A stretch of 64,000 nucleotides of DNA from Pinus tabuliformis (GCA_031772625.1 CM062814.1:368537781-368601780); one strand, 5' to 3'. Numbered from the stretch's first letter, positions 34,024 through 46,979 are shown. Notes: generated by a model from the letters alone, not told the origin. Numbers and translations are program-made.

Positions 34024-34324
34024 CCCAATCTTTGCTCTTGAAGTTCTTCCTCCATGGATTGACCCGAGAACCTTTCAGTGGTTAAACTAGTTCATGAATG
34101 AAATCAAGGAACCGAATGGACCTTTGACCATAATGGTGCGAATTGTCCGAAAATACATATACAGATGTGCGTATGAAGAGAAGAGATAATGATCAATGAG
34201 AGAAAGGTCATGAATATCAAGTTTCATATTTCACAGATGATCTGGACATCATTTTGAAGTATTTTCGGTTTTAGTTATGGATAAATTGGTTCTAGTTATA
34301 GATAAATCGAAGAATTCCTCATGA

Positions 34325-35988
<1,664 letters not shown>

Positions 35989-35996
35989 TTCTGAAA

Positions 35997-36410
35997 ATGA
36001 CCCTAAATCTTCGTGTACTGTCTCCTAATCGAGTCATTTGGGATTCAGAAGTTAAAGAAATATTTCTATCTACTAATAGTGGTCAAATTGGCGTATTACC
36101 CAATCATGCTTCACTTGTGGCAGCTGTAGATATAGGAGTTATGAAAATACGTCTCAATGGGCAGTGGTCCACTATGGCTATGATGGGCGGTTTCGCCAAG
36201 ATAGACAGTGATAGAATAACTATATTGGTAAATAATGCAAAGAGAGATGTTGACATCAATCCCCAAGAAGCCCAGGAAAATTTTCGAATAGCTAAAGCTG
36301 ACTTAGCTCGAGCCGAAGGCAAAAGACAAGCAATTGAGGCTGATTTAGCTCTGAAAAGGGCTAGAACCCGATTAGAGGCTATCAATGCTAGCCCCCCCGT
36401 CTCTAATTAA
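35997..36410 (+). CDS. atpE: atpE copy, CF1 ATP synthase epsilon subunit (open)
   Basis: The epsilon subunit regulates the rotary ATP synthase. A full-length frame of 137 codons starts at 35997 ([19 protein letters not shown]), with the beta-sandwich motif [12 protein letters not shown] and the C-terminal helical hairpin rich in Ala, Lys and Arg. It starts 9 bases after the atpB end, so the two genes do not overlap, unlike in many angiosperms. No break is seen, but the setting makes it a nuclear copy unlikely to be expressed. Confidence 0.93.
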   Translation: MTLNLRVLSPNRVIWDSEVKEIFLSTNSGQIGVLPNHASLVAAVDIGVMKIRLNGQWSTMAMMGGFAKIDSDRITILVNNAKRDVDINPQEAQENFRIAKADLARAEGKRQAIEADLALKRARTRLEAINASPPVSN

Positions 36411-36516
36411 CATTTTCTATAATGATCTGAAAAATGGATTCAATGTTCCGCCTCGATCTAAACACGTGGAGTAAAACTTATTAGATACCATTGAAAACTC
36501 GATGGCATCTAATAAG

Positions 36517-36519
<3 letters not shown>

Positions 36520-36551
<32 letters not shown>

Positions 36552-36591
36552 TCGTATGAAAGCGATACTCTAACCACTGAGTTAAGTGGGT
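36520..36591 (-). tRNA. trnM-CAU: Plastid-type elongator tRNA-Met (CAU), slightly degraded
   Basis: A 72-nt cloverleaf with CAT in CTTTCATACG. The T arm is TTGGTTCAAATCCAA. The acceptor stem (ACCCACT with AGTAGGT) has one C-A mismatch where the plastid gene usually has T, consistent with nuclear drift. The position between atpE and trnV is standard. Confidence 0.85.
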
Positions 36592-36794
36592 CATTTATTC
36601 TCATAGGTAGAGTTGGATTTATAAACGATTCTAAATCGAAATCGAATTAAATGTATAGACAATGTATGTGTCCCTGGCACAGATCGAACTTATTGGAACG
36701 TATTGGATCATAGTACTGGGTCATGAAATATCTACCTTGACATAAAGTGATCCATCTGGTTAGTATAGTAGTGTATCACCAAGACTGGCAAGGA

Positions 36795-37414
36795 AGGGCT
36801 ATAGCTCAGCAAGGTAGAGCACCTCGTTTACACGTGCGCCAATGGTTTTCGGGAGAGTTTATCGATTCGTCCGATCCACGAAATAGATTCTATGTGAAAT
36901 AGTCTTACTCTATAAATTTGTTTCTCTGGGGAACAATAGCATGACAAAGATTAAGTTCGATCTGATTCGAATTACGGATCTAATTGATATGGTCAATCCC
37001 AGCTCTGTTCAATGCCAGGCATAATGAGTATAATACGGGGACCTCAAAATAGATTCTTTTCGCTCTATGAACTTTTAGGTTATGAAGTGTCATATTTTAC
37101 TTTTGGAGCGAGCGATAGAAGAGACTCTATTTGAGTCAATCTATGCCCGAGCAAGGCAGACCTACGTCAAAAAAACCTTTTGAATAACTTTAGGATTGCT
37201 TCTGAAGGGTAAGAATTTGGAGCACATGGAGCCATATTAGTATCTTACCGGAAAGAGGAGAATGGCAGACTAACCGATCTTTCCATCAGTTAATGAAAGA
37301 GCCCAATGCGAGAAAATGCATGTTGGGTTCGTGGAACAGTTCAAATTATTTTGATAATAAGAACTTTGATCTGTTCTACCGAGAAGGTCTACGGTTCGAG
37401 CCCGTATAGCCCTA
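36795..37414 (+). tRNA. trnV-UAC: Plastid-type tRNA-Val (UAC) with group II intron
   Basis: 5' exon 36795-36833 (AGGGCTATAGCTCAG to CGTTTACAC) and 3' exon 37380-37414 (CGAGAAGGTCTACGGTTCGA to AGCCCTA). The intron of about 546 bp (36834-37379) starts GTGCGCC, the group II 5' end, and ends in CTACC. The anticodon TAC is at the exon junction. The intron's presence shows DNA-level rather than RNA-mediated transfer. Confidence 0.88.
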
Positions 37415-38812
37415 TACATTCCACTAAGTGATACTATTTATATATATCCCCTCATAGTCCGTCCCTATGACTTGGCCTTGAAAAGTCTTTCAGATCATAT
37501 CAATCTCATGTCCTTATCTAGATCGATGGATGGGAACGTTGGACCAGAGCAGGCATATTAGTATTTTGGATCGATCGAGATTGATCCGATACCAGATGAT
37601 CAAACCTATAAACTATTTTTATTTTTTTTTATCGCTAGTTCTTCGAAAAATTCGAGAGTTCTCTCGAATATCATATGTTCCAAGCAATCCATAGAAGAGT
37701 CAAAGTATCGATCGGACATGTGACTTTTAGCTCCATCCAAACGCAACGCATTCCGTTGGGGTTGAACAAAATTTCCGTTCAATCGAAAATCCCGGATGTA
37801 TCTATCCCTTTGCTAAATATCGGGGCGAAGATCTTGATCAACTAGGATTCTCTACAATAAGTTATGTGCGGTAAATCGAGCCTATTTTTGAACCATAGAA
37901 GTGGCAAGTACGACGGATATTCCGAATACCTGGGCAGAGAAATTCTCTGGAGTTGATCCATCCTAGCTAAAGGCGAACCTTTGGTTCGTTCTCTTTCTTC
38001 ACCTAAGATCATAACATGGTTTTTGAGACCCAAGATTTTCATATTGGGACAAACACTCTTCCTTGCCTCTAGTTCCGTTCTGGTAACATATCACAAAAAT
38101 GCAATCTACCGGCTATGCATATTAGATCTACATCTGGACCAACGTTTGCTTTAATCTACCCCACTATTTTATAGAATACACATATTTCATGGAATGCGTT
38201 CTGGAACAAACAATAGAATAAAGAAGTCTGTTGGGTTGGGACGAAAGAAAGAAACTATTACCCCTTGTCCAGAAATTATGTGGACAGCGACCCAAAAGAA
38301 GCTGCTTTCTGCCCCGTTACAAATAGATCTCTACTCGGCAATAGATCTGTCCGAAATGATTTTATATCATTGTGAGATGAGTGGGCTCATCTCATAACGA
38401 ACTTATATGTGAAAGATTTGATACGTTCCACGGATCAATTGACGCCTACCAATTCTGTTCGCTTGATCTAAACTTTCAAACGAATTAACTGAAAGACAAC
38501 AATCAAATTTATATTTGATTCATCAAATGTTCACTATCTCCGTCGGTAGATGAGCCTTTAAATTTGTATCTTTGTCCCATAACCTGCATAATAATATAAC
38601 AAAGAACTTGATTGTATCCTAACCGTGCATGTAAGATAACAAAATTTTCCAGATTGGAAAACCCTATACCTTCTAATACGAGAAGGAAGGATACAAGTTC
38701 AAATGGTTTAGATTCATCGAATCTGAATATATGATAAGCGAATAGGGTCGAACTTGTCGACACAGCCACAACCTTGATCATTTTAAACAACGACTCTCCG
38801 AATAAAGCTTAA
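37415..38812. other. Plastid-like sequence beyond trnV, no gene identified
   Basis: Base composition and style match the plastid block, but ndhC, which follows trnV in most land plants, was not found. Short frames such as 38194-38397 (+) and 37842-38042 (-) have no known similarity. It may be a spacer from an ndh-less plastome or a rearranged segment. Confidence 0.5.
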
Positions 38813-39242
38813 ATTTATTTGTATATTTAACCTTTATAATATAACTATCAATTTTAATTTTTTAAATAATTTGAAAGTTTATTTATGTGGTTTCAATAGT
38901 CTCTATCTCCTTTTTCATTTTAATTTTAAATCATCTTTATATGATTTTAAAGTTATTTTTGATTTATTAGTTTTTTTATTATATCAAAATTTTAAGTAAT
39001 ATTTAATTAATTTTGTTTTAAAATTTAATAAATTATGTTGTTATGAAATTTATATAATGCCGACATTAACAATCTTCAATTCACTAAATTCATTTAGGTG
39101 TTGAAAAATAGCTTGCTTTTAATGAGAAAAAACTGCCATTTCATATATAATAAATAAATGCGTATTTATTTTTTAAATAGATGTATATGCTGTTCGTTTT
39201 CCACTTAAGTGGGGTATTGTAACTACACTGCACTAAATTTTC
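38813..39242. other. AT-rich nuclear DNA
   Basis: No gene or clear repeat seen. Confidence 0.5.
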
Positions 39243-39368
39243 TATATTTTCAAGATATATTATTTTTAGGTTTCTTAGTACTGCAACATAAAACTCGATT
39301 TTTTTTATATTTTCAAGATATATTATTTTTAGGTTTCTTAGTACTGCAACATAAAACTCGAAGTTGGA
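39243..39368. repeat. 63-bp tandem duplication
   Basis: TATATTTTCAAGATATATTA, then TTCTTAGTACTGCAACATAA, at 39243 and again at 39306, essentially identical. A further loose pair (TTTATCCATATATGT) lies at 39448 and 39507. Confidence 0.85.
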
Positions 39369-39719
39369 TATGTTTTGACCGATGACATTAATTTCATGCC
39401 ATCAGTTTAATTTCTTAATGCATGTATCCGTTACCCAACTCTTAAGTTTATCCATATATGTCTGTGACTAAATTTTAAGATATTTTGTTACACCACTCTT
39501 AACTTTATCCATATATGTGTGAGGTTAAATATTAAGATATTCTTTTAAACACACGTATGTTACACTTACTTTTTCTCTATGTCAAAAGAAATTCTTAACT
39601 ACAGTCCAAATAAACACTAATTTTGAACGTAAATCCTTTTCATGGTGGGAAATCCCATCAAGTCCGAAGTATATCACATGCGTTGGACTGCTCTAAAGAT
39701 CTTCTGAAGCCTAGCAACG

Positions 39720-39845
39720 TGGCAATGCCTATCGTACCATCTCCAAATTCCAATAACCTTACCATATCCAAATTCCAATAATTCCCCGCCATTACTTTAC
39801 CAAGGCCATGAATACGAGCAATGCCATCTCCTACTTGAATTTTGT
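39720..39845 (-). pseudogene. atpA: Relic of plastid atpA
   Basis: On the minus strand the frame includes [18 protein letters not shown] and, later, [12 protein letters not shown], matching the N-terminal domain of the chloroplast CF1 alpha subunit. Between these lies an extra segment in which TATTGGAATTTGGA(G/T)ATGGTA is duplicated. Only about 35 residues are recognisable. It lies 0.9 kb from the large plastid block but is not its plastome neighbour, so it is a separate or rearranged insertion. Mitochondrial atp1 is less likely because the motif reads VMAG rather than QAGE. Confidence 0.7.
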
Positions 39846-39959
39846 GAAAATTTCTCTCGGGGTGAAAACACATGGTGCTGCAATTTAGCTATTCCACAGA
39901 CCAGGGCTTCATAACCTCATTCTGGGCTAACTTCCACTCACTTGCCAAACCTCTTTAAT

Positions 39960-40066
39960 TTAATATTGTATTTCATATACTTTATTAACTTTTGTACATT
40001 TAATTTATTTATATATAAATAATTCACAAGTTTAAACATAATTTATTTATTAACTTGTTTTTTAGT
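39960..40066. repeat. Dispersed repeat related to 8589-8705
   Basis: Same order of shared words (TTAATATTGTATT, TATACT, TATAAATAATT, AACTTGTTTTTTAGTTTTT) with roughly 75-80 percent similarity by eye. Confidence 0.6.
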
Positions 40067-40091
40067 TTTTACGATATTTTATCAAGACTCC

Positions 40092-40321
40092 CGTGTGGGG
40101 AGACACATAAAGGGAGGTGTGAGAGTACTTTCAAATTTTAGGGAAATTTTAGAGGTGCGGGAAAGTCAAATTATATAATTTAATATAGACTTTGGTGCAG
40201 GGAGACTCACAGGGGATGTGTGGGAGTACTCTCAAATTTTAGGGAAATTTCGAGGTGCGAGGAGACGTTGAGGTATATAATTTAATATAGACTTCGGTGT
40301 GAGGAGACACACACGGGGATG
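40092..40321. repeat. Minisatellite of about 102 bp, left part
   Basis: Units contain GTGTGGGGAGACACA, GTGTGGGAGTACT, CAAATTTTAGGGAAATTT, GAGGTGCGGGGAGACG and TATATAATTTAATATAGACT. Two units and the start of a third are followed by the gypsy element; the array resumes at 55082. Confidence 0.85.
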
Positions 40322-42412
40322 TGGTGGGCTCCAGTATTGTAGCAATAATGCTACAACTCTTGGAGCTTCCTTCTCTAATTTTATCAACCCGGTAGATTGT
40401 AACAAACTTGGAAGCGATGGTGCTGTATGCACAAGTACTAGCTTTTGTCGCAGCTGTCACTTGGTCAGCTCGCACAAGTCCGCTAGGGCTCAAGCCAACT
40501 TCTATATGTTCTCAGAAGAAGCTTTTCTAAATGATGAACGAAGGCTATCTCAAAAGAGATTAACCTATTTTGCAAGAATGAACTGAAAGCCAACCAAACA
40601 TGGAAACCCTAGTAAACCCTAATCTGACTAGCTTAATCCTTATGATGCAATGGTGGGAATGCAACTTCCAGAAATGATGGCATTACTTCTAGTGAGATGA
40701 GATGCATGCATTTAAACTACTTCCATTGAAGAGAACACGTTTTTGTATTTTTGCTCAAGTGGGTGGAGTCATTATGATTGTGCTTCCTACTGGGTCTTGA
40801 CTGTGCAGGGGTAGTTCAAAGGGGAGGAAGGCTTGGGAAAGGTCAGGAGGACTTTGAGAGGTTCTAGGGGATCCTTCACATCATTCCACATAAGTTCACA
40901 ACGTTCAGGTGCTTGGCAACCGTGTTTGCAGGCTTCTACAGGATGTCTGCAGGGGATCCTACAGGAAGCTCGGGATTTCTACAGGAAGTCTGCTAACTTC
41001 TACAGGATGTTCTGCAGTCGGAGTTTTGGGTGATGGAGGAGTGAAGGAGCTGTATGGGTGGATAGGTAAGATGACAGAGGAGCTTGTGATGGCCTATGGA
41101 CAGAGAGATGAGATGGGGAAGATGTGTGTAAAGCTGGTTGGTCTAGAGGAGGGTAGTAGTAGTGGAAGGTCAAAAAGATTGAGCAACGTGGACGGTAGAA
41201 GCGTTGGAAGGCAAATGAGCTGAACAGAGGATGAGTAGGTGGCTTAGGCACGGTTTAGAAGGATAATAACACGATGAAGTGGTGCTGCGCAGTGTAAATG
41301 AAACAAATCACCCTTATCTTGCATGTAAACGAAATTTCACCAACCTATTCTAACTGTTTTATTAGGAATCAAAGAACAGCAATGTAAGTTGAAGGGAAAC
41401 CGTGCATGATGCTGAACCAAAGAGTCATTACTCAAGATATAATCGTATGGACAATTCTTCAACCGAAAACATTACATCAATACTTGCATGCATATGTTAA
41501 AACAATGTTTTTGGCAGTTGGCACGGTCTACACTTCCGGTCCCCAAACAGAGGTGAAAGTGAGCATGCATTCAACCCCTTTTTTTGAACTCAACGTAACT
41601 TCAATCTCCCTACGCTAATTCTGAACTACTGAAACAACTGCATTCATGAAACTAACCTACATAACCAAACCGAAACAGTCAACTCAACAAACTGTGTTTT
41701 CCAAGTGCATGTAAAGGAAAGAAATGCAATGATAAAAGAAAGACAAGTAACAATACAAAGAAAATGAGGTCTATTGCTCTCAGGTTGGGCCTTAACCTGA
41801 GAGCTATAGCTTCTCTAAGAACTCAGAATTGAATCCAAATCTGCCTGCCTTTTATTAAAAGATCATAATCATGAGTCTAACAACATGCCAAAATTGGCTT
41901 ACAAAGAGCAAAAACAGAGCTACAGCTCGTGATTCAAAATCTACAACAAAGGTTCAAGAGTCTTCATCGAAGGCTACAGCCTCAATATTTATACATGATG
42001 AGGGCCAAGCTGGCCTCCTCAATTAGTGGGGCTTGGCTGTCCAACTAAAAGTAAACTGTTGTTCCTGTAGAATCCGTTGGCTGCCTTCTAGCTCGGTGGT
42101 GATAGCTGTTGGAGCTCGGAGTTGGGGTGGAGATCACGAGGAAGGTCATTCAAGGCTGTGGACAACCTCCCTATAAACCCGCAATGCCACCTTGGTTGTC
42201 TCCTTGTCTTTATTTGCGTGGTATTTTCTCCATTTAATGTCAAAAAACCTGAAATCATCATGTATTAGCCACATAGGCATAATGACTGCCCTTCTTCCTA
42301 CAAATAACACGAATATACTAAGAAATGATGCATAAGTGATAAAAAATGAAGGGTTGAGCAAGGTAAGTAGGCCAAATGAGCCCAAATTGTTACCAAAAAT
42401 TGGGGTTCATCA
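40322..42412 (-). repeat. 3' LTR of the gypsy element
   Basis: Collinear with 52992-55081 with few differences. Open frames inside it are noncoding shadows. It contains four TTCTACAGGA-type words at 40933-41008 and TTCCTGTAGAA at 42063. Confidence 0.95.
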
Positions 42413-42422
42413 TCACCCCCCA
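42413..42422 (-). promoter_or_regulatory. Polypurine tract of the gypsy element
   Basis: On the minus strand AGCTGGGGGG lies directly upstream of the 3' LTR start TGATGAACCCC. Only the six G are purine-continuous, so the tract is short. Confidence 0.55.
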
Positions 42423-42648
42423 GCTAAAATATTTGCTCATCCTTAAGCAACTAGTCCAACTCTTCATCCTTCATTGCCTTTACTGCTACCCTTACATCCC
42501 AAGCCTCTGTAGTAGTGTCCTCCTTGCTGATATGAAACCCAGCCCTTCTGTTTACCTCTTCCCACTGTTCATTATCACCTGTCTCTGTGCTGCCTTCCAT
42601 CAATCCTAGCAGCAGTGGTGGGCTGAGTTTAAGGCCAATCCAACTGGC

Positions 42649-45317
42649 CTAGAGGTTTTGCATGGATTTCTTATAGAGTGCTACCCGTACCAGAGCTTCC
42701 CTCATCCGAGTTGGGGTATGGTACTCACGGATTTTCAGACTGTGTGCCAATGTATTCCATCTGCGTGTGCATGCTTGGACAGCGTTGTCTCCTAACAGTC
42801 TCTCCATGTCCTCAAAATGAGCTATGGCTTGGGCCTGTTGATCCATATATCTTAATGAAGCTTGAGGGTCAGTGGACAAATGTTGGTGTGCCAAGATTAG
42901 TGCAACTGGATCCCTCGGTTCTGGTCTGATGAGCAATGGCTCGTTCAGCTCTCGGTTCATGATTACTTTAGCTTCTGCTGCTCTTTTGTCCTCATGGTTC
43001 AGCCATGAGGCAAATGCCATTAATTGCATATCTCCCAAGGCCGTATTGGGATCCCATGAAACTACATTAGGTAGGGCCAGATTATGGAGGTAGAACTCCG
43101 CTAATTTGGCCCTATCCTCTGATGAGCTAAATACTGTAAACTTCAGTGAATTGCTGCGGGTCTTGGAGCTGAGAGATACCTCTTTGCGCCAAGGTATTGA
43201 TTTGGAATTGCAGCCATTGGTCTTTCAAGTACAAGCCATAGGATTTGGCTGGCTGTCTGCATTGGATAGCATCCATGGCCGAGCTGGCCATGCAGGCCAA
43301 TTGTGCTTCTTTCTGCTGCAGTTGTTCTCTGAGAGCTTGCACCTCAATTTGTGCTTGCTGTTCTGCTTCCTGTAAAAGTGTGGTTGGCTCCCCAAGACCG
43401 GTGTTCAGTTCCTTTTTGCCTTGCTGTCCCTCTGTGGTGTCCTTGGAGGATGTACCTGTCCCTGCCCTCAGCTCTTGTAGCTGCAATCTCAGCTTCTGGT
43501 TTTCTTCCTGTAGGAACACGCGTTGGCAATTTGCCACGTGTTTAGCCATGGACAATTCACTTCTGGCCTCCTTGAGCTGCTCCTGTAAGGGACCTATGTC
43601 CGCCACACCCTTTGACTTGGCTATTTTCATCCACGTGTGTGTACGGACTCTTTCTTCCTCTAATGCAAAAAACAGTGGCACAGTAAATTTCTGAGGTATA
43701 ATTTTGCCAGCCTCTAAAAAGTTGTAATATGAACTCAGACTTGGCTGAGGGCTGGGCTCTGGTATATGCTCTTTCTCCACTTCCTTTGGTGGCTCTACTT
43801 CACCCTCCCTTGGTGGTGATAAGGGTGCTTCTCCTTCCATTCTCTCAATTTCTTTAAGCCTGGCTAAGGTTTCCTGTAGAGCATCTTCAGCATCCTGTAG
43901 CCGAGCTTTTTCAGTCAATTGGTCTAACTTTCCTTGCCACGTAGTTTTCTTCGGGCTCCCCCTCTCATAGGTGACTGGTATCCTCGAGGGAGACCTTTCC
44001 TTGGGCGAAGTAGGGGCATCTTCAATGATGATCGGGCTGCTGGATGGAGGCTGTGGCTTGCCCGTCTTTATTCTCACACTTCTTCGAGCTTTAAAATATA
44101 GAGGGGTCTCCCTCTTTCTCTTCTCCTTTGGCTTAGGAAGTGTGCTGAGGGCGGCTAGCACAGCTGCTGCCTCCCTTTCACGAATGTCAGCTTTCTTCTC
44201 CTTGGGTTTCACTTTTTCGGGGCTTCCTGTAGAAGACCCTGTTTTAGTCAATTTCGGGCTTCCTGTAGAAGACCCCTGTTCAGTTAATTTCGGGCTTCCT
44301 GTAGAAGCCGGTTTCGGCTATCCTGTAGAAACAGGTGTCACCGCCTTGGTTTGCTTTGCTGCATGAGTTTTGCTTTTTGACTTGGTTGCGGTCGCTGTCG
44401 AGCCACTTTTGCTGATGTGGACCTTCTCAGCCTTGTCCACTCTGCCTTGCAACCTTTTCTCTCTTGCTGTCAAGATGGGTGTGTCATCTTTCTTTTTGTC
44501 ACCTTTTTTCTCTTTCTTTTTCTTCTGCTCTGTGGTCGGGGTCTTTTGGCCTTTTTCTTTCTTCACTGCGGGCACTGACTCTTTCTCCTCACTGCTAGAT
44601 GAACCGAGCTCTTCGGTCAGCATCTTTATATCACCATCCTTGGTCAAATTTATGAAGGCTTCCCATGAGAGAGGACCCTTGTATGTGTGGAGCGCATCCT
44701 CCACAAGGAGTTTGATGAGTCCATGGTGGGCTACCTGGTCTGGTGTGCCTTCTTTCAACTTGGTTGCACACTCAATCAGAGACTGTAATAGAAAGTAAGG
44801 GAGACTCAGTTTGTTTTCTACAGGTAGATCCATCTGGTGCCGTAATTCAGTGAGTAACCGAAAATGATACCCATATACAATGCTAAAACGGCCTTCGCAG
44901 GTGATGTACTTCATAATTTGCAGGCTAACTTCATTCCACGGTGGCAGTAAACTGGTTCTACGAACCCCATTTTTGTCTTCTGAGAATTCCTCCTCTGGTG
45001 GAAAGAATTCTTTCTTAGCTTGTTGGCCCAATTTCCTTTCTTCTTTATCCCATGGTAATCCCATTGGGAGCTCCGTAACTCGGCTGATGAATTGTGGGGT
45101 GAGTTTGAGGCTTAAACCCCTGAAGTTAACGGTGGCCAATGTTTTAGATTTCGGCCTCAGAGCTTGCAAAAACTCTTCTGCCACTTCGTCGTCGTAGCTC
45201 CTGCAATTTGTCACAGAAGGATAACCATTGTGCTCGTGTGAAGAGCTCCACCACCTCAGGATTTTCTCTCAACTTCGTTGAATCAGTGGGTTCCTTTCTG
45301 ATGAACCCACCCGGCAT
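42649..45317 (-). pseudogene. Large env-position ORF of the gypsy element (broken)
   Basis: About 890 codons after integrase, likely starting at 45317 (MPGGFIRKEPTDSTKL). The N-terminal region has QWLSFCDKLQ, a frame change near 45190-45210, then DDEVAEEFLQAL, FRGLSLKLTPQFISRVTELP and WNEVSLQIMKYI, resembling the putative plant-transposon domain found in Athila second ORFs. A Lys/Glu/Ser-rich stretch and four STG(SP)-type repeats follow, then a TAG at 44318-44320. A Glu/Gln/Leu-rich coiled coil ends at 43127, and after another frameshift the last 129 codons run to 42649. No signal peptide or membrane segment was noticed, so an envelope role is unsupported. Function unknown. Confidence 0.7.
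44225..44340. repeat. Reiterated TTCCTGTAGAA motif in coding sequence
   Basis: Four copies of (T/A)TCCTGTAGAA spaced about 33-39 bp. In the element sense strand they encode repeats of Ser-Thr-Gly-Ser-Pro. The fourth copy has become the TAG stop context. Confidence 0.85.
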
Positions 45318-46403
45318 GGTGAAAAACTACTGCGTTAGCTGGAGGTGGCAAATGCGGAAGAAATTTGGTCTACTGGGATAGAGCGTAGGATTACGCCTCT
45401 GTCATGCACATAATTCACAAAGCTTATCCCCTGAGAACCTTTAACACAGCTAATTACACTGACATCCTGTAGGACGACAGTTCATGCACGGCAGACAACA
45501 TTTGCAACAATTTTCTACGACCAGACTGTAGACGACGATTCTGCCACCCTCAAAAACCAATTGCATGGAGAGTTCAGGCTTACCTTTTTAATCAGCCACC
45601 TTTTGACGTGAGGAATCCGACTTCCTATAGAAACAGCGTTTCCTGTAGGAGCAGCGCGCGATTTCTGGGGGATACTGCAGTGGGTCTGCGCTCTTGGTGT
45701 TGCTTCACAGACGTTCTGATGGCCAAAGACTCGGAGTATCGAGCTGCAGAGGGATCCGGATGATCACTCGAGTCTCAAACGGTGAATGATAAATGCATGG
45801 GGTGGCAATCTAGCCGATTAGATTTGAATCGGCGGAATCCGTGGCGCGGGGGTGAGCTGTCCCTGCCGGACCGTTGGACGACGTCATCCCATCATTTGCC
45901 TGCGAGTTCCCTTACTGCCGCATCATTCCCCGCAGATCCGCCGCCGTCTCTTCTGTTAAACTCGTTTTTGTTTGACGGGATTTCTCTCACGTGTGTACTG
46001 CCCGTTTCTTTTGCCACGACCGCCACCCAAACATACGACTAGACCATTAACTGATCGACGTGGCCAGTCGAATGGCCATACAACCGCTCAACCCATTCAC
46101 TTCACACTTGCAAACATTTTCAAAGTAAAATTCATGCAATTCGACGGAAGAAAGGGTCGAGACACTTACCTGTGCGGCCGCAACGCGATTTTTCGGTTCT
46201 TGGACGATGATGAGTGGATTTATTTGCTGCTGGTGGATTTGCACAGGCCCGGAGGTTCATATTCACAGGCCGCTGACGATGGATTTGATGCTTCGGCTGC
46301 ATGCGCCCGCGTTTTCATTGTATATGTCAAGTGCTGTGAATGGTGTGCACTCTAGCGGGCTTAACTGTTACGGGACTCCTGCAGGATGTCCTGTAACAGT
46401 TTT
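45318..46403. other. Gypsy interior without recognised coding sequence
   Basis: Between the env-position ORF and the pol 3' repeats. Around 45660-46330 the sequence is GC-richer and CpG-containing than its neighbours, unlike the rest of the element, and may be captured host DNA. More TTCCTGTAG-like words occur at 45466, 45630, 45647 and 46377. Confidence 0.5.
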
Positions 46404-46493
46404 TTCCTCCTCGGGTGCATGCTGCACGACGAAGGCAATGGCCCCACGATCACGCTCATAGAGCTCATGGATGGCTGGTATGACATCTCAGCG
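46404..46493 (+). pseudogene. Possible BRCA2 OB-fold gene fragment
   Basis: On the plus strand, antisense to the retroelement, 30 codons read through TLIELMDGWYDISA. The IEL-DGWY-A pattern matches the first OB fold of BRCA2 proteins (IELTDGWY). No other BRCA2 exon was recognised on either side, and the frame closes 24 bases after the match. It could be a captured fragment or coincidence. Confidence 0.3.
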
Positions 46494-46695
46494 TTTTTTC
46501 CATCTCAAATATTTCTTTTCTCTTGATAACTCAATGATCTGCTTTGATGGTGCAGGTAACTTCATTGCATGTCGACAGGGATGGTAGAAAGAGGTGACAA
46601 CAGTGTATAAGGGTGACAACAGTAGCTTGCATGCGTTCAAACCGATCCTTGGTCGTTAGATCTCCTCATAAAATGAATTTTGGGTCGTCCCGGAC
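46494..46695. other. Unrecognised gypsy interior
   Basis: Contains a duplicated GGTGACAACAGT at 46593 and 46611; no gene seen. Confidence 0.5.
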
Positions 46696-46802
46696 TTCTA
46701 CAGGAAGTTTCCTGTAGAAATACAGAACTTTCTGTAGAAAGTTTGTGTTTCCTGTAGAAAGTCTGCACCTTCCTGTAGAAAGTCTGCATCTTCCTGTAGA
46801 AG
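46696..46802. repeat. Cluster of TTCCTGTAGAA motifs with a perfect inverted pair
   Basis: Six copies in 107 bp. The first two form an inverted repeat, TTCTACAGGAA at 46696-46706 and TTCCTGTAGAA at 46709-46719, separated by two bases. The others point the same way at intervals of about 20-30 bp and share the extension AAGTCTGCA. Confidence 0.92.
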
Positions 46803-46979
46803 ACTCAAGCCGTGATGAAATTGTGCACATACCTTGGAGAAAATGAGTATTCTTGGAGGAGGTGCTGGTGAGGTCTCCTGGCAGCATGATAAGGATCTTT
46901 GGCTTTGCGTTAAAAGACCTCCTCTCCTTCATAGAACACCTGCAACCTGCATGCATTTTCACATTATAAACTTGCTGTC

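Noticed and set aside
40832..41223. Open frames in the gypsy LTRs, also present at 53502-53892
   Set aside because: Both LTRs carry the same frames by sequence identity. They have no domain similarity and lie antisense to the element.
43245..45197. Long plus-strand frames opposite the env-position ORF
   Set aside because: They are antisense shadows of the minus-strand coding sequence, rich in Ser, Cys and Leu because of its Lys/Glu/Gln codons.
44318..45214. Start of the env-position ORF at 45214
   Set aside because: The codon there is GTG and lies mid-domain. An upstream ATG at 45317 leads into matching N-terminal residues in a neighbouring frame, so a frameshift is more likely.
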